Shown: positions 33,000 to 46,661, counted from the stretch's first letter. The stretch: 64,000 bases of DNA from Isoperla grammatica (GCA_945910005.1 OX246746.1:36006638-36070637); one strand, 5' to 3'. A program made the numbers and translations. Notes: generated from the letters alone by a model not told the origin.

Positions 33000-34842
33000 T
33001 TGTCACCGAATATAGTACCTAATATAGTATAGTTAGTATAGTTAGTGCCTGAAGATTGGCACACCAAGATTAGTTCGTGTGCGCCTCCAGCAGGGATGAC
33101 GACGACGACGACGACGATGATAATGATGATGGCTCATGTAACTGTCTATACAATGCCACGTTCAATGTTTCTATTCAAGTCATGATTGCAGATTTAATCT
33201 AGGTCTAACTAGTTTCAGGAAAAATCTAACCCTGCAATTCAGGTGCAAAGTCACCGTAAGGAACAGAAGGGCAATTTGAGGTGAAAGTGTCTATTGATAA
33301 TTTGATGTATCTTATTTCAGTACTAAGTATTCGTTTACAGAATTTAGGGTTCGGTCAATTAACTACGTTTTACGAATGAGGGACTAAGTGTGCTTGTACT
33401 TCTTCATCCTTAATATGAAGTATTTATAGGCCACCTAACTTGACGTTTTCGGGGGTAAATACCGTTTAGCTTGTGTTACGTTTGTTTCTATAGATGGACG
33501 CAGGATACAGATTCCCTCCAAAGCCCTCAACTCAAACCAACCCCGCTTTAGTGACGAAACTACTATCCCAACTGGATCAATAACATTGCTTTATGTTAAG
33601 CTTACTTACAGATCTGGCAACTGTTACTCCTTTCAAGCCATTAGTTGCGATCTTGTTCCAGAACTTATAAGTTTATCTAGACTTCAGGATACATTTGGAA
33701 TATATCTGTACTGGGGTGGGGGTGGTGGGCGGGGGGTCATACTGGCGCAGGTAAGCCCTTGCGCGTGATAATCCGTGAATAGTCGCATCCACTTCCACAG
33801 TGTTCAAAAGCACATGTTATTCAAATGGGAGCAACATGTACAAAACCAAATTAATTAAACTGTCAAAACAAATTATTGCCCAAAACACAGCAAAGTAACA
33901 AATTTACATTTTTTAATTACATACTTCTTCTTGAATTTACATTCTTTCTATGTGTTTTTAGTTCTTACTTTACTTTTATACTACTTCTGATATGATGTAC
34001 TTTTATAGCAGGTATACCAAGCAACTATTTTTATGTTCATCTCGTTACGGCCTGACTTCTTTGAGGTTTACCGAACCCCCGCGGGGGGGGGGGGGGGGGG
34101 GGGTGAATAATTATGCAACTAGTAGCTGGTTGAATATCTTGATATGCATTGATGATGTGTCGACCTAAAAGCTTAAAATGACATATGTTTAATTATAGTT
34201 TTCAGCAAGGTAAAACTTCCACACGCTATGGTTTGCCTTGAAGATTATCATGTACAATTGTTAGTGTGTTATTGTGCTTCAGTTATTGTGTTGTATGACC
34301 ATCGTAGCCACTTGTCAGAGATGCACTAATAAGGGCGCACACCAGGTTTACTTGAAGTGCCCTATAGGGATGAGACGTTTGAACGTTTAAACGTGTGAGT
34401 GACGATATACGTATATATTTTATACGCCACAGGTAAACGTTCTTGCTACAGTGTGCCAAGCGCCAGGGGTGTGGGGTTGAATAAGAGAAATCACACAGTT
34501 TGATTACAAATAGCATTTGTTGATATAGTCCTAAGTCATGTAGGCCTAGTTATATGACCCTTCCATTGCATCCCGTGCCTTATATATAGAACCATGCATG
34601 ACTCATTGACGAACATGTCGGGCATATGCATACAGTGATGGGCACAAATTATAATATTTTACAACGGAGCCTATACTGCTAGCCTTACTGTTAGTAAAGT
34701 TGGTGGCCGTGAATTTTAACTTTTCGGTCATTTACTGCTTCAGTAATTTTTCTCGTCTCACGGCGGGAACGACGAAAACTGTAAACGCGAATTTTAAGAG
34801 CGGTTAAACGTTTGGCTGTTAAACGTGTTTGCCCATTACTAA
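33000..34842. other. Non-coding stretch, no gene confirmed
   Basis: Holds a short (ACG)n tract at 33098-33117 and a 21-G run at 34083-34103. A good acceptor (tttctatag) precedes a 29-codon open frame at 33493-33582, starting MDAGYRFPPKPSTQTNPALV. It could be a terminal exon but has no assignment. Confidence 0.35.
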
Positions 34843-35525
34843 AGAGCTCCTCTTCAGGTGACTATGTATGTTAGGGCGTTTGGATTGTTGGGAAGGAATG
34901 TCCGGGGACTGTTAGTACAGGACTCAATCCATGCATTCGCCTGTACGACTGAGGAAATTTCCCTCGAAAAACTTTCAATTACGATTGCCGCACTGATGCA
35001 ACCCCTCAATGTCGAGAGACGTAGTAGCAGATGATAAGAGATGATGTTGAGATGATGTTGAGAGATGCAGTTGATGCAGTTGCTAGTCTGCTTCTGTACT
35101 CACTTCCAACAACGAGTCTACTCATTTTACGCGATCGATTTTCACTGGTTTAGTTCAATTTCAAACTCGTCGTTATCTTGACCTTCTATAAGTTCCAACT
35201 CTTTCAACTTTGGAAAATTAGTTAAAAGAGCAGCCCTGGCCTTTACAGGAAGTGATTTTATGATTTAAGAACTTTTCGAAAGATTAACAGGGAAGTGCCT
35301 GCCATAGACATGGTTTTCATTCTAAACCCAAGTCTTGACTCTCCCCCCTCCCCCCTTCACACATGATCACGTTGATGACTTGCCACAATTTCCCCATTTC
35401 CCCTCCTTGTCAATCCCAATACTCGCATTGTGACTGGGGAAAACCTTCAGTCAGGATTCCCGCTGGTCGTTATCGAACCGGGCACCTCCCGAATTAGAAT
35501 CTCGCGTCTTACCACTGAACCACCG
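34843..35525 (-). mobile_element. Two diverged SINE family A pieces
   Basis: 34843-34990 carries the body and tail (CTCCTCTTCAGGTGACTATG, GACTGAGGAAATTTCCCTCG). 35400-35525 carries the head with B box GGTTCGATAACGACC read on the minus strand and CTTACCACTGAACCACC as the A-box side. The two may be separate insertions. Confidence 0.65.
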
Positions 35526-36014
35526 GGGCTCAAGAATTCAGAGACCCATGTAATTACTTTCTTCAATAATTTTGTAGATAGCTATTATTACCAACACGGA
35601 TATAATTTCAGCCACGTACACCTTCTTCTAGTTTCGAAAACAATAAGTAATTATTGTGTGATATTAGTATTTTGCAGATTGCAGATTATTGTTTTCCATA
35701 CGGCATATCACCGCCCCCCCCCCCCCCCCATTGTAATTTAATTCTCATAATAATAATAATTATTAATCTTAATTACAATCTTTTCGATACAGGTATCTAT
35801 TTATGAGAAGCCCAAGTGACAGAAGGCAATAGCCTAGCGTGGGCAAAACTATAAACTTAGTAAGATGGCAGGACTAAATTAGTACCAAGTTACATTTTTT
35901 GTAAGTGTTTATAGACAGATTCATATAGCACAATCTATCATACGTAATCATCATATGACTGACAACATGTAAAACACACTCACGTGGCAAATAAGTAACA
36001 TCAGAGCATAGAAG

Positions 36015-36300
36015 CGTTGAGTGAGTAATATAGGGTAGAGGCGCAACGCCATCGGCAGTTTGTCTACCGCCTTTTACTGCCCAAAATACTTTAGTCGGGT
36101 AGTAGAAGTTCGCCAAGTGACGCGATGACGGAGCCTGATTGGTCGGCTACTTCACCGATGATATACGAAGACAGCCTAAAACTCCGTCATCACTTCGCTT
36201 GGCGAACTTCTACTACCCGACTAAAGTATGTTAGGCAGCATAAGGCGGTAAACAAACTGCTGATTGCGTTGCGACTCTACCCTATATTACTCACTTAACG
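36015..36300. repeat. 286-bp palindrome with about 118-bp arms
   Basis: Left arm 36015-36133 (AGTGAGTAATATAGGGTAGA ... GTCGGGTAGTAGAAGTTCGC) is inverted at 36182-36300 with few mismatches and a 48-bp spacer. Non-coding; probably a foldback MITE. No target duplication found. Confidence 0.9.
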
Positions 36301-36337
36301 ATAGAAGAGAATAAGTATACATAGATGTAATTTTTTT

Positions 36338-36600
36338 CGTATGAATCCCTGTTATAGGGTGCACACCAGCTTTACCTGATGTGCCCCTCTTCAGGTGACT
36401 AACTAGGTTATTAGGAAGTTTGGACGCTATGAAGGAATGTCCTAGGGTTGATAGTAAGACTCAGTCCCAGCATTCGCCTTTACCACCGAGGAAAACCTCG
36501 GAAAATACCTTCAGTCAGGACTGCCAATGGCCGGGATCGAACCGGCGATCTCCCGAATTAGAGTATCGCGTCTCACCGCTGAGCCGGCCACCTCTATCGG
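36338..36600 (-). mobile_element. tRNA-derived SINE (family A), second full copy
   Basis: The same order of head, body and tail as 26288-26552. Minus strand begins CCGATAGAGGTGGCCGGCTC with the B box GGTTCGATCCCGGCC. An AATTTTTTTCGTATGAATCC-type junction at the tail is also shared. Confidence 0.88.
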
Positions 36601-38305
36601 CCATAAATTTTAAATATAATATATAGCCCAGCCCTTGATAATGGATAATGATTAGGGCCTATATAAACGTAAAGGTAACAAACAGTATTTAGGCGTGAAA
36701 CTTTTTTCTTTTTTCTACACTGGTTGTAGGGAATAACATAAAATGTTCGAACTAAATTACAGGTTAAGTAAAGGGAAGTGATCACCATTGTGAAAGTTGT
36801 CGAGTTGCTTCGTCCATCACATATGTGAAGTTTAATGGTTTAATCATTCTTGATGCAGCAGAACGAGACACAGCTGTCGGCTAATGTTTTCAGCTCGTTG
36901 ATGCGTGCGAGCCGGTAGATTTGAAAGAGAATTTCAAGAGTGCAGAGTGCGTAACCATAAAATTAGATAAAAACAGATAAACAGAAGTGATGATGTTCTT
37001 CTATAAAAACAAATAAGAAGCATGTGTGCCTAGGACGAAGATATAAACATGATATTTGTTGTTTGGCACCGTTTGGGGTGTTGCTTCCCAGCTTTGGACA
37101 CGTCAATTTGAAGGCTGGCGCAGAACCGTGGTAGTTTGAAGTGTACTGTGTATTGATCATCAAACAGCACCATCAGGCGTGCAATTTTGTCATTGTTTGG
37201 TCGTTCCTTGCTCAAATTGATATTCTATTTTGTAATTCACGGTGAGACCCAGTTTATTTAGTTAGCTGACAAATCACAGAGCACATACTGTCTGCATGCA
37301 AAACATGTAGTTAAGAAAATACTTCTAAAGTCGTTCGCACATAAGTTTACTGTTGATGCTAACTGTCACTCGCCGACATTTATAAATCAAGGGTAGAAAA
37401 TATATCTTGCTTTGTGAACACCTATTCGGGTTAGTCCGTTACTTACTGAGATGTAATTAAAACAGGTTGAACACTCCAAATCCCAGTCCATACTCATGTA
37501 TGATATCAGTTGAATATATAAATTACACGAATAGCAATATTAATTCAGTATATTGGTCGTTTCAGTTAGGTACCTATCAATATATATTTGAAATGAAAGC
37601 CTACCGTAACATTCGTCTGAGTGAGTATGACGATCCAGACGACCCAAGCTCTTCCAATAGTCAAGTCAAGTTGCATGTGGCCACTGTAGCTGGCCACATG
37701 TGCTAAAAGATGTGTTTCAGTCTTCGAGAATAATTTGTGTATTTGTTCTTTCCAATCCGATCGTTCTTTGGGAGATTGTTAAAATTAGGCATAATTCCGT
37801 GAAGGAGCAACGTGCATCGTGCAACGGTGCAATCTTACCGAATAATGATCTTTCCGAATATTCGCTATTTTACTGAATGACGACCCAGGTCCAAGGTACG
37901 TGCGCCGCTGCACAACTACTTCCAACATTATAGCAAAGATTTGATTATAGTCAGCCTCTTAGTCTTCTAACAATTCTCTAGCTAGCGCATGAAGGATGCA
38001 TCCTGTTTTGTACAGTTGGAAAAGGCATGTGAAGAGTGATTTTTTTAGTAAGAGTAGGATGTGTGTGTAGTGGTAGTGGTAGTGGTAGTGGTAGTGTATA
38101 ATTGATTAATTTGTATTACATATTATTGTTAAATAAATAATCAAACAAACAAAACAATCAGTCCACTTGAACTGGAATGGAGTATTCGTTTTATCAGTCT
38201 TTGGAGTCTTCTCATAATAATAGTGTTCCATTTTTATATCCAGTGCATTTATTATTTCCAAGGGTTTTGGCAACTGATTGAGCGCCTGTGACTCACTGGC
38301 TGTGA
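36600..38305. other. Non-coding stretch, no gene confirmed
   Basis: A minus-strand frame at 37215-37030 (RLMVLFDDQYTVHFKLPRFC) looks coding-like but is isolated and could be an old transposon gene piece. A 31-bp hairpin GCATGTGGCCA/TGGCCACATGTGC lies at about 37671-37702. A (GTAGTG)n run lies at 38069-38096. Confidence 0.4.
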
Positions 38306-38660
38306 CTCAAGAGTTGGTTTAGTGAAATAGATGGAACATACAATAACAATGCTGTGGTTCACATCCGTCACAGTGGATTGAAATAGTCATAAGAAATGAA
38401 TCAATTTCATTTCTTATTTCAACTTCCCGTGATGCACCTTATGACGAACCAATCAGAACGCAGAAGAGCCATACTAGAAGATCAACTACGGAAATCAAAA
38501 CAAAAACAGTAGCACCGGATATTTTGCTGTTATAGTCAATGATAGTAAGTACACAATTAAGGCGCTGCTAATTGACTACTGAAATAAGCAACTAGTCGTC
38601 GGTTGTGAACCAGTTGCTTGTTATTTCACTGTTTCTTATTGCAACTCTTATTTCAATTTT
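38306..38660. mobile_element. TIR/foldback MITE, copy 1
   Basis: Left end CTCAAGAGTTGGTTTAGTGA, right end TTGCAACTCTTATTTCAATT. Strongly similar over its whole length to 50376-50728. Several internal hairpins, for example GAAATGAATCAATTTCATTT. Confidence 0.82.
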
Positions 38661-40093
38661 GAATCGGCCTTATACAATGATAACACAACCTAGCGGCCAC
38701 AGGCACAGAAGTTAGAAGCCATGTTGAATTGGGCAACTACAGCAGGCGGGAATTGGCGTCTCAGGCGCGACTTTCTGCCGCTCGCAGCGCTAGCAGTACT
38801 CAATGGTCTAGCCTGCCTATCCCCTGCCCAATTCAACATTTTAACATGGCGGATAGATTTCCTACGCTTGCGACTGTGTGGAAGTTTGGGGGACTGATGA
38901 TCTAGCCTACTATAGGTGTTACAATCATTGGGTGTAGGCCTATAACCCATGCATGTACGCTGGGGGCAATAGCTTCGACGTTCCAAACCAGTTCTTGAAT
39001 GAAACAAAAAAGTAAATATCTGAACTGAATTATAAGACTTTTCAACTACAGATATATAATTATAATTTTTTTAAACAGTTACAAACAACGCATTAAATTG
39101 CAACTCCAGTAGCATTTTTTGGTAAGAACAGCTATAGTGTGTTCCAAGCAAAGCTAAACATTTCAATGGGTTTGTCTGCATGGTTCATGCGCGGTGTGTT
39201 CACTGTAGATGTTTCATGTATTGTTCTTAACAACATATGTTATCTTGGGCAGGTGACACTGTCAACGCAAAGCTGTAATTAAGCCAAGTATAATAAAAAC
39301 ATAAATAACGTCCGCTCTTATTCGTTGGGGGATAAGTGTTCTAGTTCTGTGTCTGGTTGGACGGAAGGGAAGCGTCTCTCAGCACTGCCTATTATTCTGC
39401 AATCTGCATGCAATCACTAATTATGTTTTGTTATGTGGGGGGGAGTAGTTTGGATGGATCTAGCATTCGACGTTTGATAACATTTGTATACGTTTTATCA
39501 TTTCATTTGTAGATTTACGATGAAAGTATAAGTTTTTCTTAAAATTTAATCATTTCTCTTAACCATTGAAATAAACCGCTGAAATAACAAGAGTCGAAAT
39601 TGTCGTCAGGCTAGGGTTACATGAATAGAAATATATCAGTTACAGTTAAAGATGGGTGCACTGATTTCTATTGGCGTTCCCATTTGATTATCATCCACAA
39701 TATAGTAGCCGGTGGTCACTTTTTACAATTTTCAATTTCTAGTTTCTAAGGTGTTCACACCTGGAAAACAGAATTTCTTTAACTACTAACTTTGAATCGC
39801 ATTGTAATCACAGTACACTTACAGCCAACGGCAAATTCTGAGGAAAGTCTTTTAAAAGTTACCATATTTTAGTTTGTCAAGCTTGTCGCGGTTTTACCAA
39901 AGTGATTGAAACATGATACAAACATATGAGAAAGAGAAGAACATGAGAGAAGTCAAGAGAAGCCATAAGGCCATTATATTGCACTTGTGGGGCAGTAGCC
40001 CCGTTGCTAATAAAGAATACTACTACTACTACCACTACAAACCAGCAGACCTCAAGAAACCTGTGTTCGGACGGCTGTGCCTAGTATAGGGCG
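38661..40093. other. Non-coding stretch, no gene recognised
   Basis: A modest inverted pair ATGTTGAATTGGGCA / TGCCCAATTCAACAT at 38721 and 38827 suggests a small decayed element. At about 39990-40040 a GGGGCAGTAGCCCCG hairpin and a TAATAAAGAATACTACTACT run look like a SINE-type tail. Confidence 0.45.
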
Positions 40094-40744
40094 CAGGGAT
40101 ATCAACGGGTACCCGGGTACCCGTTACCCGCCCGGTACACAGGGGTACGGTTCCGACTTTTCAATACCCGTTACCCGGTACTACCCGTTCCCTTCTTCTG
40201 TTCAAAATGAAATTAATTCAACATTGCGATATTTCCCTACTGGCGTCTTTGTGCGAGCGTACGAGCCGCTCTTTTCAATTTGCCGGCATTTAACTTGACC
40301 CCCCACCCCCCCCCCCCCCCTCAACAGCGCCGCTGACGAATGAGACGTAAAGCCCAATTAGTATCATCTTCTGTAGGCCTATGGAAGAATGCTGCGGAAC
40401 GGTTGCGAGTCCGAGGGAGCGCACCCGCCCGTCGTAGCTTTACCGCGATCATGTTCTCGTGTTCGAGCGCGGACTATGACGTCATCGCTTGACGTGGCTG
40501 ACCACCGCCTACCGTAGCGGAGACACAAGCTTTGAAGCTTTGTTGAACACTTCCGCGATCGTTTTGCATCGAAGACAATGCAACCTGATACCGTTTAACA
40601 ATATAATGTCCCTTTCCACAACTTTGCGAATCATTTGACATTCATGACGATCAAACGCGTATTTAGTTTTATTTACTACCCGGGTAGTCCGGGTACGGCG
40701 CGAGGGTACCCGGGTTCAACTATTTCCGGGTATTGACATCCCTA
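40094..40744. mobile_element. 651-bp hAT-like MITE, inverted relative of 8248-9085
   Basis: Ends CAGGGATATCAACGGGTACC / ...GGGTATTGACATCCCTA with a perfect 8-bp duplication atagggcg (40086-40093 and 40745-40752). It carries the internal AAGCTTTGAAGCTTTG/GACGTCAT segment once, whereas the 8.2-kb copy has it twice. A C-rich homopolymer (about 40302-40320) replaces the G-rich stretch there. Confidence 0.92.
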
Positions 40745-41234
40745 ATAGGGCGTGGTATTTGTGAGGACTGCTCGAGGACGAGGACCCAACAATGTGGGTT
40801 GTGGGAGTGCTGAGCACAATTTGAACCATTTACCAGAACATTTGGAGAAGAGATTAATTTAACAATTTTTTTAAAAATGTAATCACTGTTTTAAAATTCA
40901 AATCAAATTTTAATCCAACTACAAAAATGTCTTATTCTATATGCATCTTACTTTTACTGTAAATGGGCTCGTGGCCATATTCTGTCAGACATGAAAATTT
41001 TGTTTCTCAGAAGCAGAAGCGTCTTATACGCAATTTATACTATATCACATTATAATAGATACGATACCGGTAATACCTATGTAGATCGTATATTATTTAT
41101 CGAAAAATATGTTACGAGTATTTGAAACAATATCTGAAAATGTGTCGGCATCCAACGGCTGATCGAGTCCTTCCTCTGTACGGCAGGGCCTCCCAATAAG
41201 CTCTTGCAGATTAGACCTAAGAAATGTTGCATGG

Positions 41235-41667
41235 CAGTGGCGTATTCACGGGGGGGGGGGAGGGGGGGGGACAAAACCCCCCCCTTTTGCAAAGGAAACA
41301 TGGAAAATGACCGTTTACATTTCAATACACAGTATTTCAATAGACAGTTAGATGTTTTACTTTATAATTATGGTATATTGTTGTAATTATTAAAAGCAAA
41401 AGCAATACGAAAAATATGCAAATTATTGATTGAGGTTCCTTTTATTAGCGGTGCTAAGGAAAAAATGTGTTGCCAGAAACTGAGTAATCATGTTTCAGTT
41501 GGCCGCTGTAAAACGCACAGATTTGCACTAAAATGACCTTGACGAGAATTTTTTCGGGCAAGCCCCCCCCCCCCCCCCCCCCCCGGAACCCCAATTATGT
41601 TTCGGCTCCACTCTCTATAATATGGGTTGAAAACCTCCCCCATTCCCAATTCCTGGATACGCCACTG
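41235..41667. mobile_element. 433-bp hAT-like MITE with homopolymer ends
   Basis: CAGTGGCGTATTCACGG at the left is followed at once by two G runs. The right end is ...TCCTGGATACGCCACTG, and a 22-C run lies inside at 41563-41584. A perfect 8-bp duplication ttgcatgg flanks it (41227-41234 and 41668-41675). Non-coding. Confidence 0.92.
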
Positions 41668-41875
41668 TTGCATGGTATTGCACTCAGCTGAAAATGAACA
41701 GTTTCTTCAAATGGTATCGCGTTCGTATGTACACATGCATGCCATGCAATATGCTTTTGAATGAATGTGAATATATGTAGCAAAGTATCTGTGTATGAAA
41801 GGACGGGTGTATTAAGAGAGTTAAAAAAGTGAATTCTTAATAATGGCGAGTCCCCCCCCCCCCGCACAATCCCAG

Positions 41876-44800
41876 CCTCGGAACCACATATGCCACATTT
41901 TAAATATTTGACAGTTTCACAAAGTGGAGACCACTTGCTTCATCGATGTCATATTACGCGGCAGTTACTATCCCCTCCTTCATTACCTACAGCCCAGCCC
42001 ACCTTGCAAGTTGCTGCGTTCGCTGTCACTACACCTTGCTCACTTTCACCTCAAAGAGAATGTTTCTCCAATGAATTATCCAGGTTTAGCGTGCACTGTA
42101 ATTTAAAATTTTCTGTTTTATTGGCAACAATTTATTTCTTTAAAAAAACGACCAGTATGAAAATACTGTACTACCGGTTGGTGCAGTAGAAGATGTAAAA
42201 TTGTAACCGGGAGTAGTTGTTGGCATCGTTACTTCAAAGGATCTTAAAAACCAAGGGCGGTTATTTTTGCTACTCTTGAACGTTGATTGGACATTCAACG
42301 CATGCATCTTCACGGTCCGAAGACTTAGTAAATTACCCTGGCCTAAGACTAATTTCATTATGTAGCAGAATAGTCTGTGATTTCATTTTCTTTCAGGAAT
42401 GAATAGAGCCTTTGATATCTATTTTCGTTGGCTGAAAATAATTAAGCTTGTCTGTGTTTGTTCACAAGTGCTGTAACGAAAAACAAGAGTGACAGCGCAT
42501 GCATGTGAAATTAATTTCAGAGTGAGATATTAGTCTCGGCTATGGTTAGTATCTTGAAGCCATAAAACACTGGTCAACTACATAGATTCATATCTTCTGT
42601 AGTTACTGCTGCATGAGCGATCGAATGTGACAGGCGTTAACGCTCCTATCCTCAAACTGTAAATACTAAAATTAAAATTTTGGAAGTTCGTGAAAAGAAC
42701 TTGTTCGTGTTCAAAATTTTATTGATATAGTTTTGATCCAATATGCATTGGTTGATTGATTGCTTTATCGATTATTTATTTATTTAGTTATTTATTTATA
42801 TATATGCAGAGTAGAATATATGTTTCTATATTTTAAGTATACAAATTGTTTTCCAAAGAAGACTTTGATGACGTTTAGGTGTGTTTATGGTATTGTAAGG
42901 GTACGCCCGGCAACCATGGCTAAACCACGCCGCAGCCATTCTAATGAAAGAAGTAAAAAGGTTAAGCGAGCATAAATAAAATACAATTTTTGTTTATTGA
43001 CTATCGCCATTATTTCATTAAAATGTGAATATTTCCGTTGTCATTGCAAGTATTATTTACCCTGATTGTTGAACGTTTGTACAATTCATTTTTGGTGTAA
43101 CATCGATAGTGTATATTCCTATGAATATCTTGAAAATAAAAAGTTCGTAGGTCACGTGTATTAGACCTTTTGCCACAATTCTACCAACGTACTTCACACA
43201 TTTGAACAGCAGAACTAGGATTATAGAACAATTAATATAATTTAGTAAATATACTAAATATCACACTTATTCACTTGACTGTGCTGTCAATCAACCAAAT
43301 TATAATAGTGAAATATTGACATTGCTTTTTACAAGAAATCACAAACTTTTTAAATGTGACCATCTATCATCGGATCATCACATAGAAGCTTACAAATTAT
43401 GAGACTTCACCATTTTTTGTTAATATCTTAAAGCATCATTACACTAAAAAATGTGTGTGTAATTATCACTGGCTGATGTAAGCCTAATCAAGATACAGAA
43501 ATGTTTTAAAAAAAAGGATGCCAGAATCTGTTACGTTCGGATGAAATCTGTCAATTTAAAAAATGTCTCAAATGTCTGATGTTATCTTATCCAAACACAA
43601 TACACGAGTTTTCTTATCTACCTTTTATAACTAAAGCAATAATTACAATTAATTCAATGGTATGATTTAAGAATCTTAATTTTCATTCGTGTTTTTAAGC
43701 TACGAGCGGAGCGTAAACCATCAAAGGTAAAAACTCGTAGCGAAGTAGAAAACTATTCGATCTCGGTCATTATCCAAGATGGTTATTTAGCTTTATAGTT
43801 ATTAGAATAGTTATTAGATATGGGTCTCGGTCATGGTCCAAGAAGGTTATTTAGCTACATAGTTATTAGAATAGTTATTACTACTCGGCAATGCCGATAC
43901 GTCGAGTATGAGCTCATGCGTGTTCGTTAGGTAGCATTCGTTAATCGAAGGTTTTCACACTTACTACTTTAAGAGCAATTAGAATGCAAGTGAATCACAA
44001 GGATAATTTCATCACCAAGCAGCGTTTCCTAATTTACTTCGATTAAACCTGCCTTTTTGTAAATCCCAAGAATTGCTGAACTAAAAATGCGACGACGGAC
44101 GACGGCGACACTTATAGGAGGGGCTAGAAAAGCAATTACCTAAGAGCTGCCCACGGGTGTGAAGGGGATGCACTGTATCCTGGATTTCAGGAAAAATTCA
44201 AATTTAACCGATTAACACAAATGTCTGCGTTTCGATCAATTCTTTGATTCATAACATATTTTAACGCCAGAAAATCGGCAGAAAAGTGTGAAAACACTAC
44301 AAGTTCGATGCGGGGCTAACACGAAGGTTTACGCCCCCAGACCCCCCTCTCCCCTCCCTGGAAAATATCCTGACGACGCTTATGTCTGTGTTAAACAATA
44401 GACATATCTACTATTGTTTTATGCTTGATACTATAACATCTGTCGGGATTGCCGGAATTGTTATAAAAAGAACTGAGTGACTTTCAGCGAGTCTAGCTTG
44501 CATTAGTTATAATTGTCAGCCTAGAATTGCTCACTGACCTCACATCCTGTCTCATCTTAGTCCGCCCATCCTCCCGCTGCATTGCGTTTTATGTCTCTGT
44601 GCGACGCTTCCCCTTTCACTCCTCTGTCCTTAATCTATGACAGTAGTGATCAGTGGCCTCGCACCTGTCTAACTTCTAAGATGGATTCAATTCGATCACT
44701 TCTAGTCATTGGAATAAGTAAACGGCGACTTTGGAGCCGTCCTAGCAACGAAGCACTCAATACATTCAAAGATGTTCTGAATCAGCCTTGTTGATTCTGG

Positions 44801-45259
44801 CATATTTTGTCGGCACTCGGCAGGTGTTCGCACTGTTCAACCACTGATTCACATATTTCATATTTAAAATATCGTTCTTTGGTTGGTTATCGCTCACTTA
44901 CGTAAGTCGATGGTGTTCGCAGCCTACAGGGTTGGTTTAGTCGCTTGAAATTGAAGTCCTCCACTGAAAATCAGTTATGTGACTGAGTGGGTATAAACTC
45001 TAAATATGAATTGATTTATTTTATTTAATTCCCTCCATCGACCACCTGTCCTCCCCCTCCCCCTCGCGCACTTCAGAAGCCTTACGCCTTTATGAGGCTC
45101 CACATTCTCCATGACAACACTTGCATATCAAATACATCTGGATCATCAAGTCATAACTGGATGTATTTTGCCAGCAACTTTACTTGCCATCCATCCAATT
45201 GCTATTGTTCGGAGTTTTGATTCTGAAATCAAACAACATAAACAAATGATTGTACAACA
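41876..45259. other. Non-coding stretch, no gene recognised
   Basis: AT-rich DNA. It includes a direct duplication of about 63 bp at 43762-43885 (TCTCGGTCAT..TCCAAGA.GGTTATTTAGCT). A 19-codon open frame at 42916-42975, MAKPRRSHSNERSKKVKRA, has an ideal initiation context (accATGG) but no other support. Confidence 0.4.
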
Positions 45260-46060
45260 CCGCATTCAGTTGGACGTGGGCTCATATAATTGCGGCATTC
45301 AGTAGGATGTGTGCGCATAATGGTTGTATTCAGTTGGACGTGTGCTCATAATAACGGTAATCCATTGGACGTGTGCTCATAATGGCGGTATTCAGTTGGA
45401 CGTGTGCTCATAATGGCGGTGTTCAGTTGGACGTGTGCTCATAATGGCGGTATTCCGTTGGACGTGTACGCATGATGGCGGCATTCAGTTGGACGTGTAC
45501 GCATGATGGCGGCATTCAGTTGGACGTGTACGCATGGTGGCGGCATTCAGTTGGACGTGTACGCATGATGGCGGCATTCAGTTGGACGTGTACGCATAAT
45601 GACGGCATTCAGTTGGACGTGTGCTCATAATGGCGGTATTCAGTTGGACGTGTACGCATGATGGCGGTATTCAGTTGGACGTGTACGCATGATGGCGGCA
45701 TTCAGTTGGACGTGTACGCATGATGGCGGCATTCAGTTGGACGTGTACGCATAATGACGGTATTCAGTTGGACGTGTACGCATGATGGCGGCATTCAGTT
45801 GGACGTGTACGCATGATGGCGGCATTCAGTTGGACGTGTACGCATGATTGACGTGTACGCATAATGACGGTATTCAGTTGGACGTGTACGCATGATGGCG
45901 GCATTCAGTTGGACGTGTACGCATGATGGCGGCATTCAGTTGGACGTGTACGCATGATGGTTGTATTCAGTTGGACGTGTGCTCATAATGACGGTATTCA
46001 GTTGGACGTGTACGCATGATGGCGGCATTCAGTTGGACGTGTACGCATGATGGCAGTATT
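45260..46060. repeat. 31-bp minisatellite, about 26 units
   Basis: Consensus unit GCATTCAGTTGGACGTGTAC plus GCATGATGGCG. Two main unit types alternate: one with GTGTACGCATGATGGCGGC and one with GTGCTCATAATGGCGGTATT. One short unit is truncated at about 45841-45850. Confidence 0.95.
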
Positions 46061-46082
46061 AGCAACCACTCACGACCAACCT

Positions 46083-46595
46083 TTCGTCGTCACGGATTAT
46101 GTAAAAGTGAAGTGAAGCATGTGAGCATTGAGATCCAGGTTGAATGAATAGAGCGCCCCCGCTGAGGTGACTTTTGTGACGGACTCGAAACTGTCCCAAC
46201 CTTTTTTTTCTTGTCTTGCGATTTATAAATTATCTTATTTACTCAACAAGTTTTTTGTAAATCATATTAATTTTCTTGCTGCATGTTGTTCGTGACTAAG
46301 TGTGGTTCATGAGACTTTTTGATTTTTTGTCCTACGATGAAAACAACTGATTCCATTCATTTGTTTTCATCGTAAACTCAAAAAGTCTCATGATCAATAT
46401 TTAGCCACGAACAATATACAGCAAGAAAATTAACATGATTTACGAAACACGTGTTTAGAGATAAAATGTATTTTATTGAGCGCAATACAAAAGATAAGGG
46501 TTGAATGGCTCATGGGCTGAGCTGTCGACTGCCAGTGAGTCCAGACCGGTCACAACAGACACCTCACTTCACTATTACATAATCTGTGACGACAA
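46083..46595. mobile_element. Foldback element with arms of about 250 bp
   Basis: Outer ends TTCGTCGTCACGGATTATGT / ...ACATAATCTGTGACGACAA. Inner arms pair AAATCATATTAATTTTCTTG with its inverted copy near 46407-46442, and the centre lies near 46350. Arms are diverged outside these blocks. Directly abuts the 31-bp minisatellite. Confidence 0.8.
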
Positions 46596-46661
46596 CACTT
46601 GCGCGTCGGACCTACAATGCATTTCTCTAAATAACCGAGTTGATGCGGGACATCGGTGTAA

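Noticed and set aside
45260..46060. CRISPR array
   Set aside because: The repeats are directly adjacent with no unique spacers, and the genome is eukaryotic.
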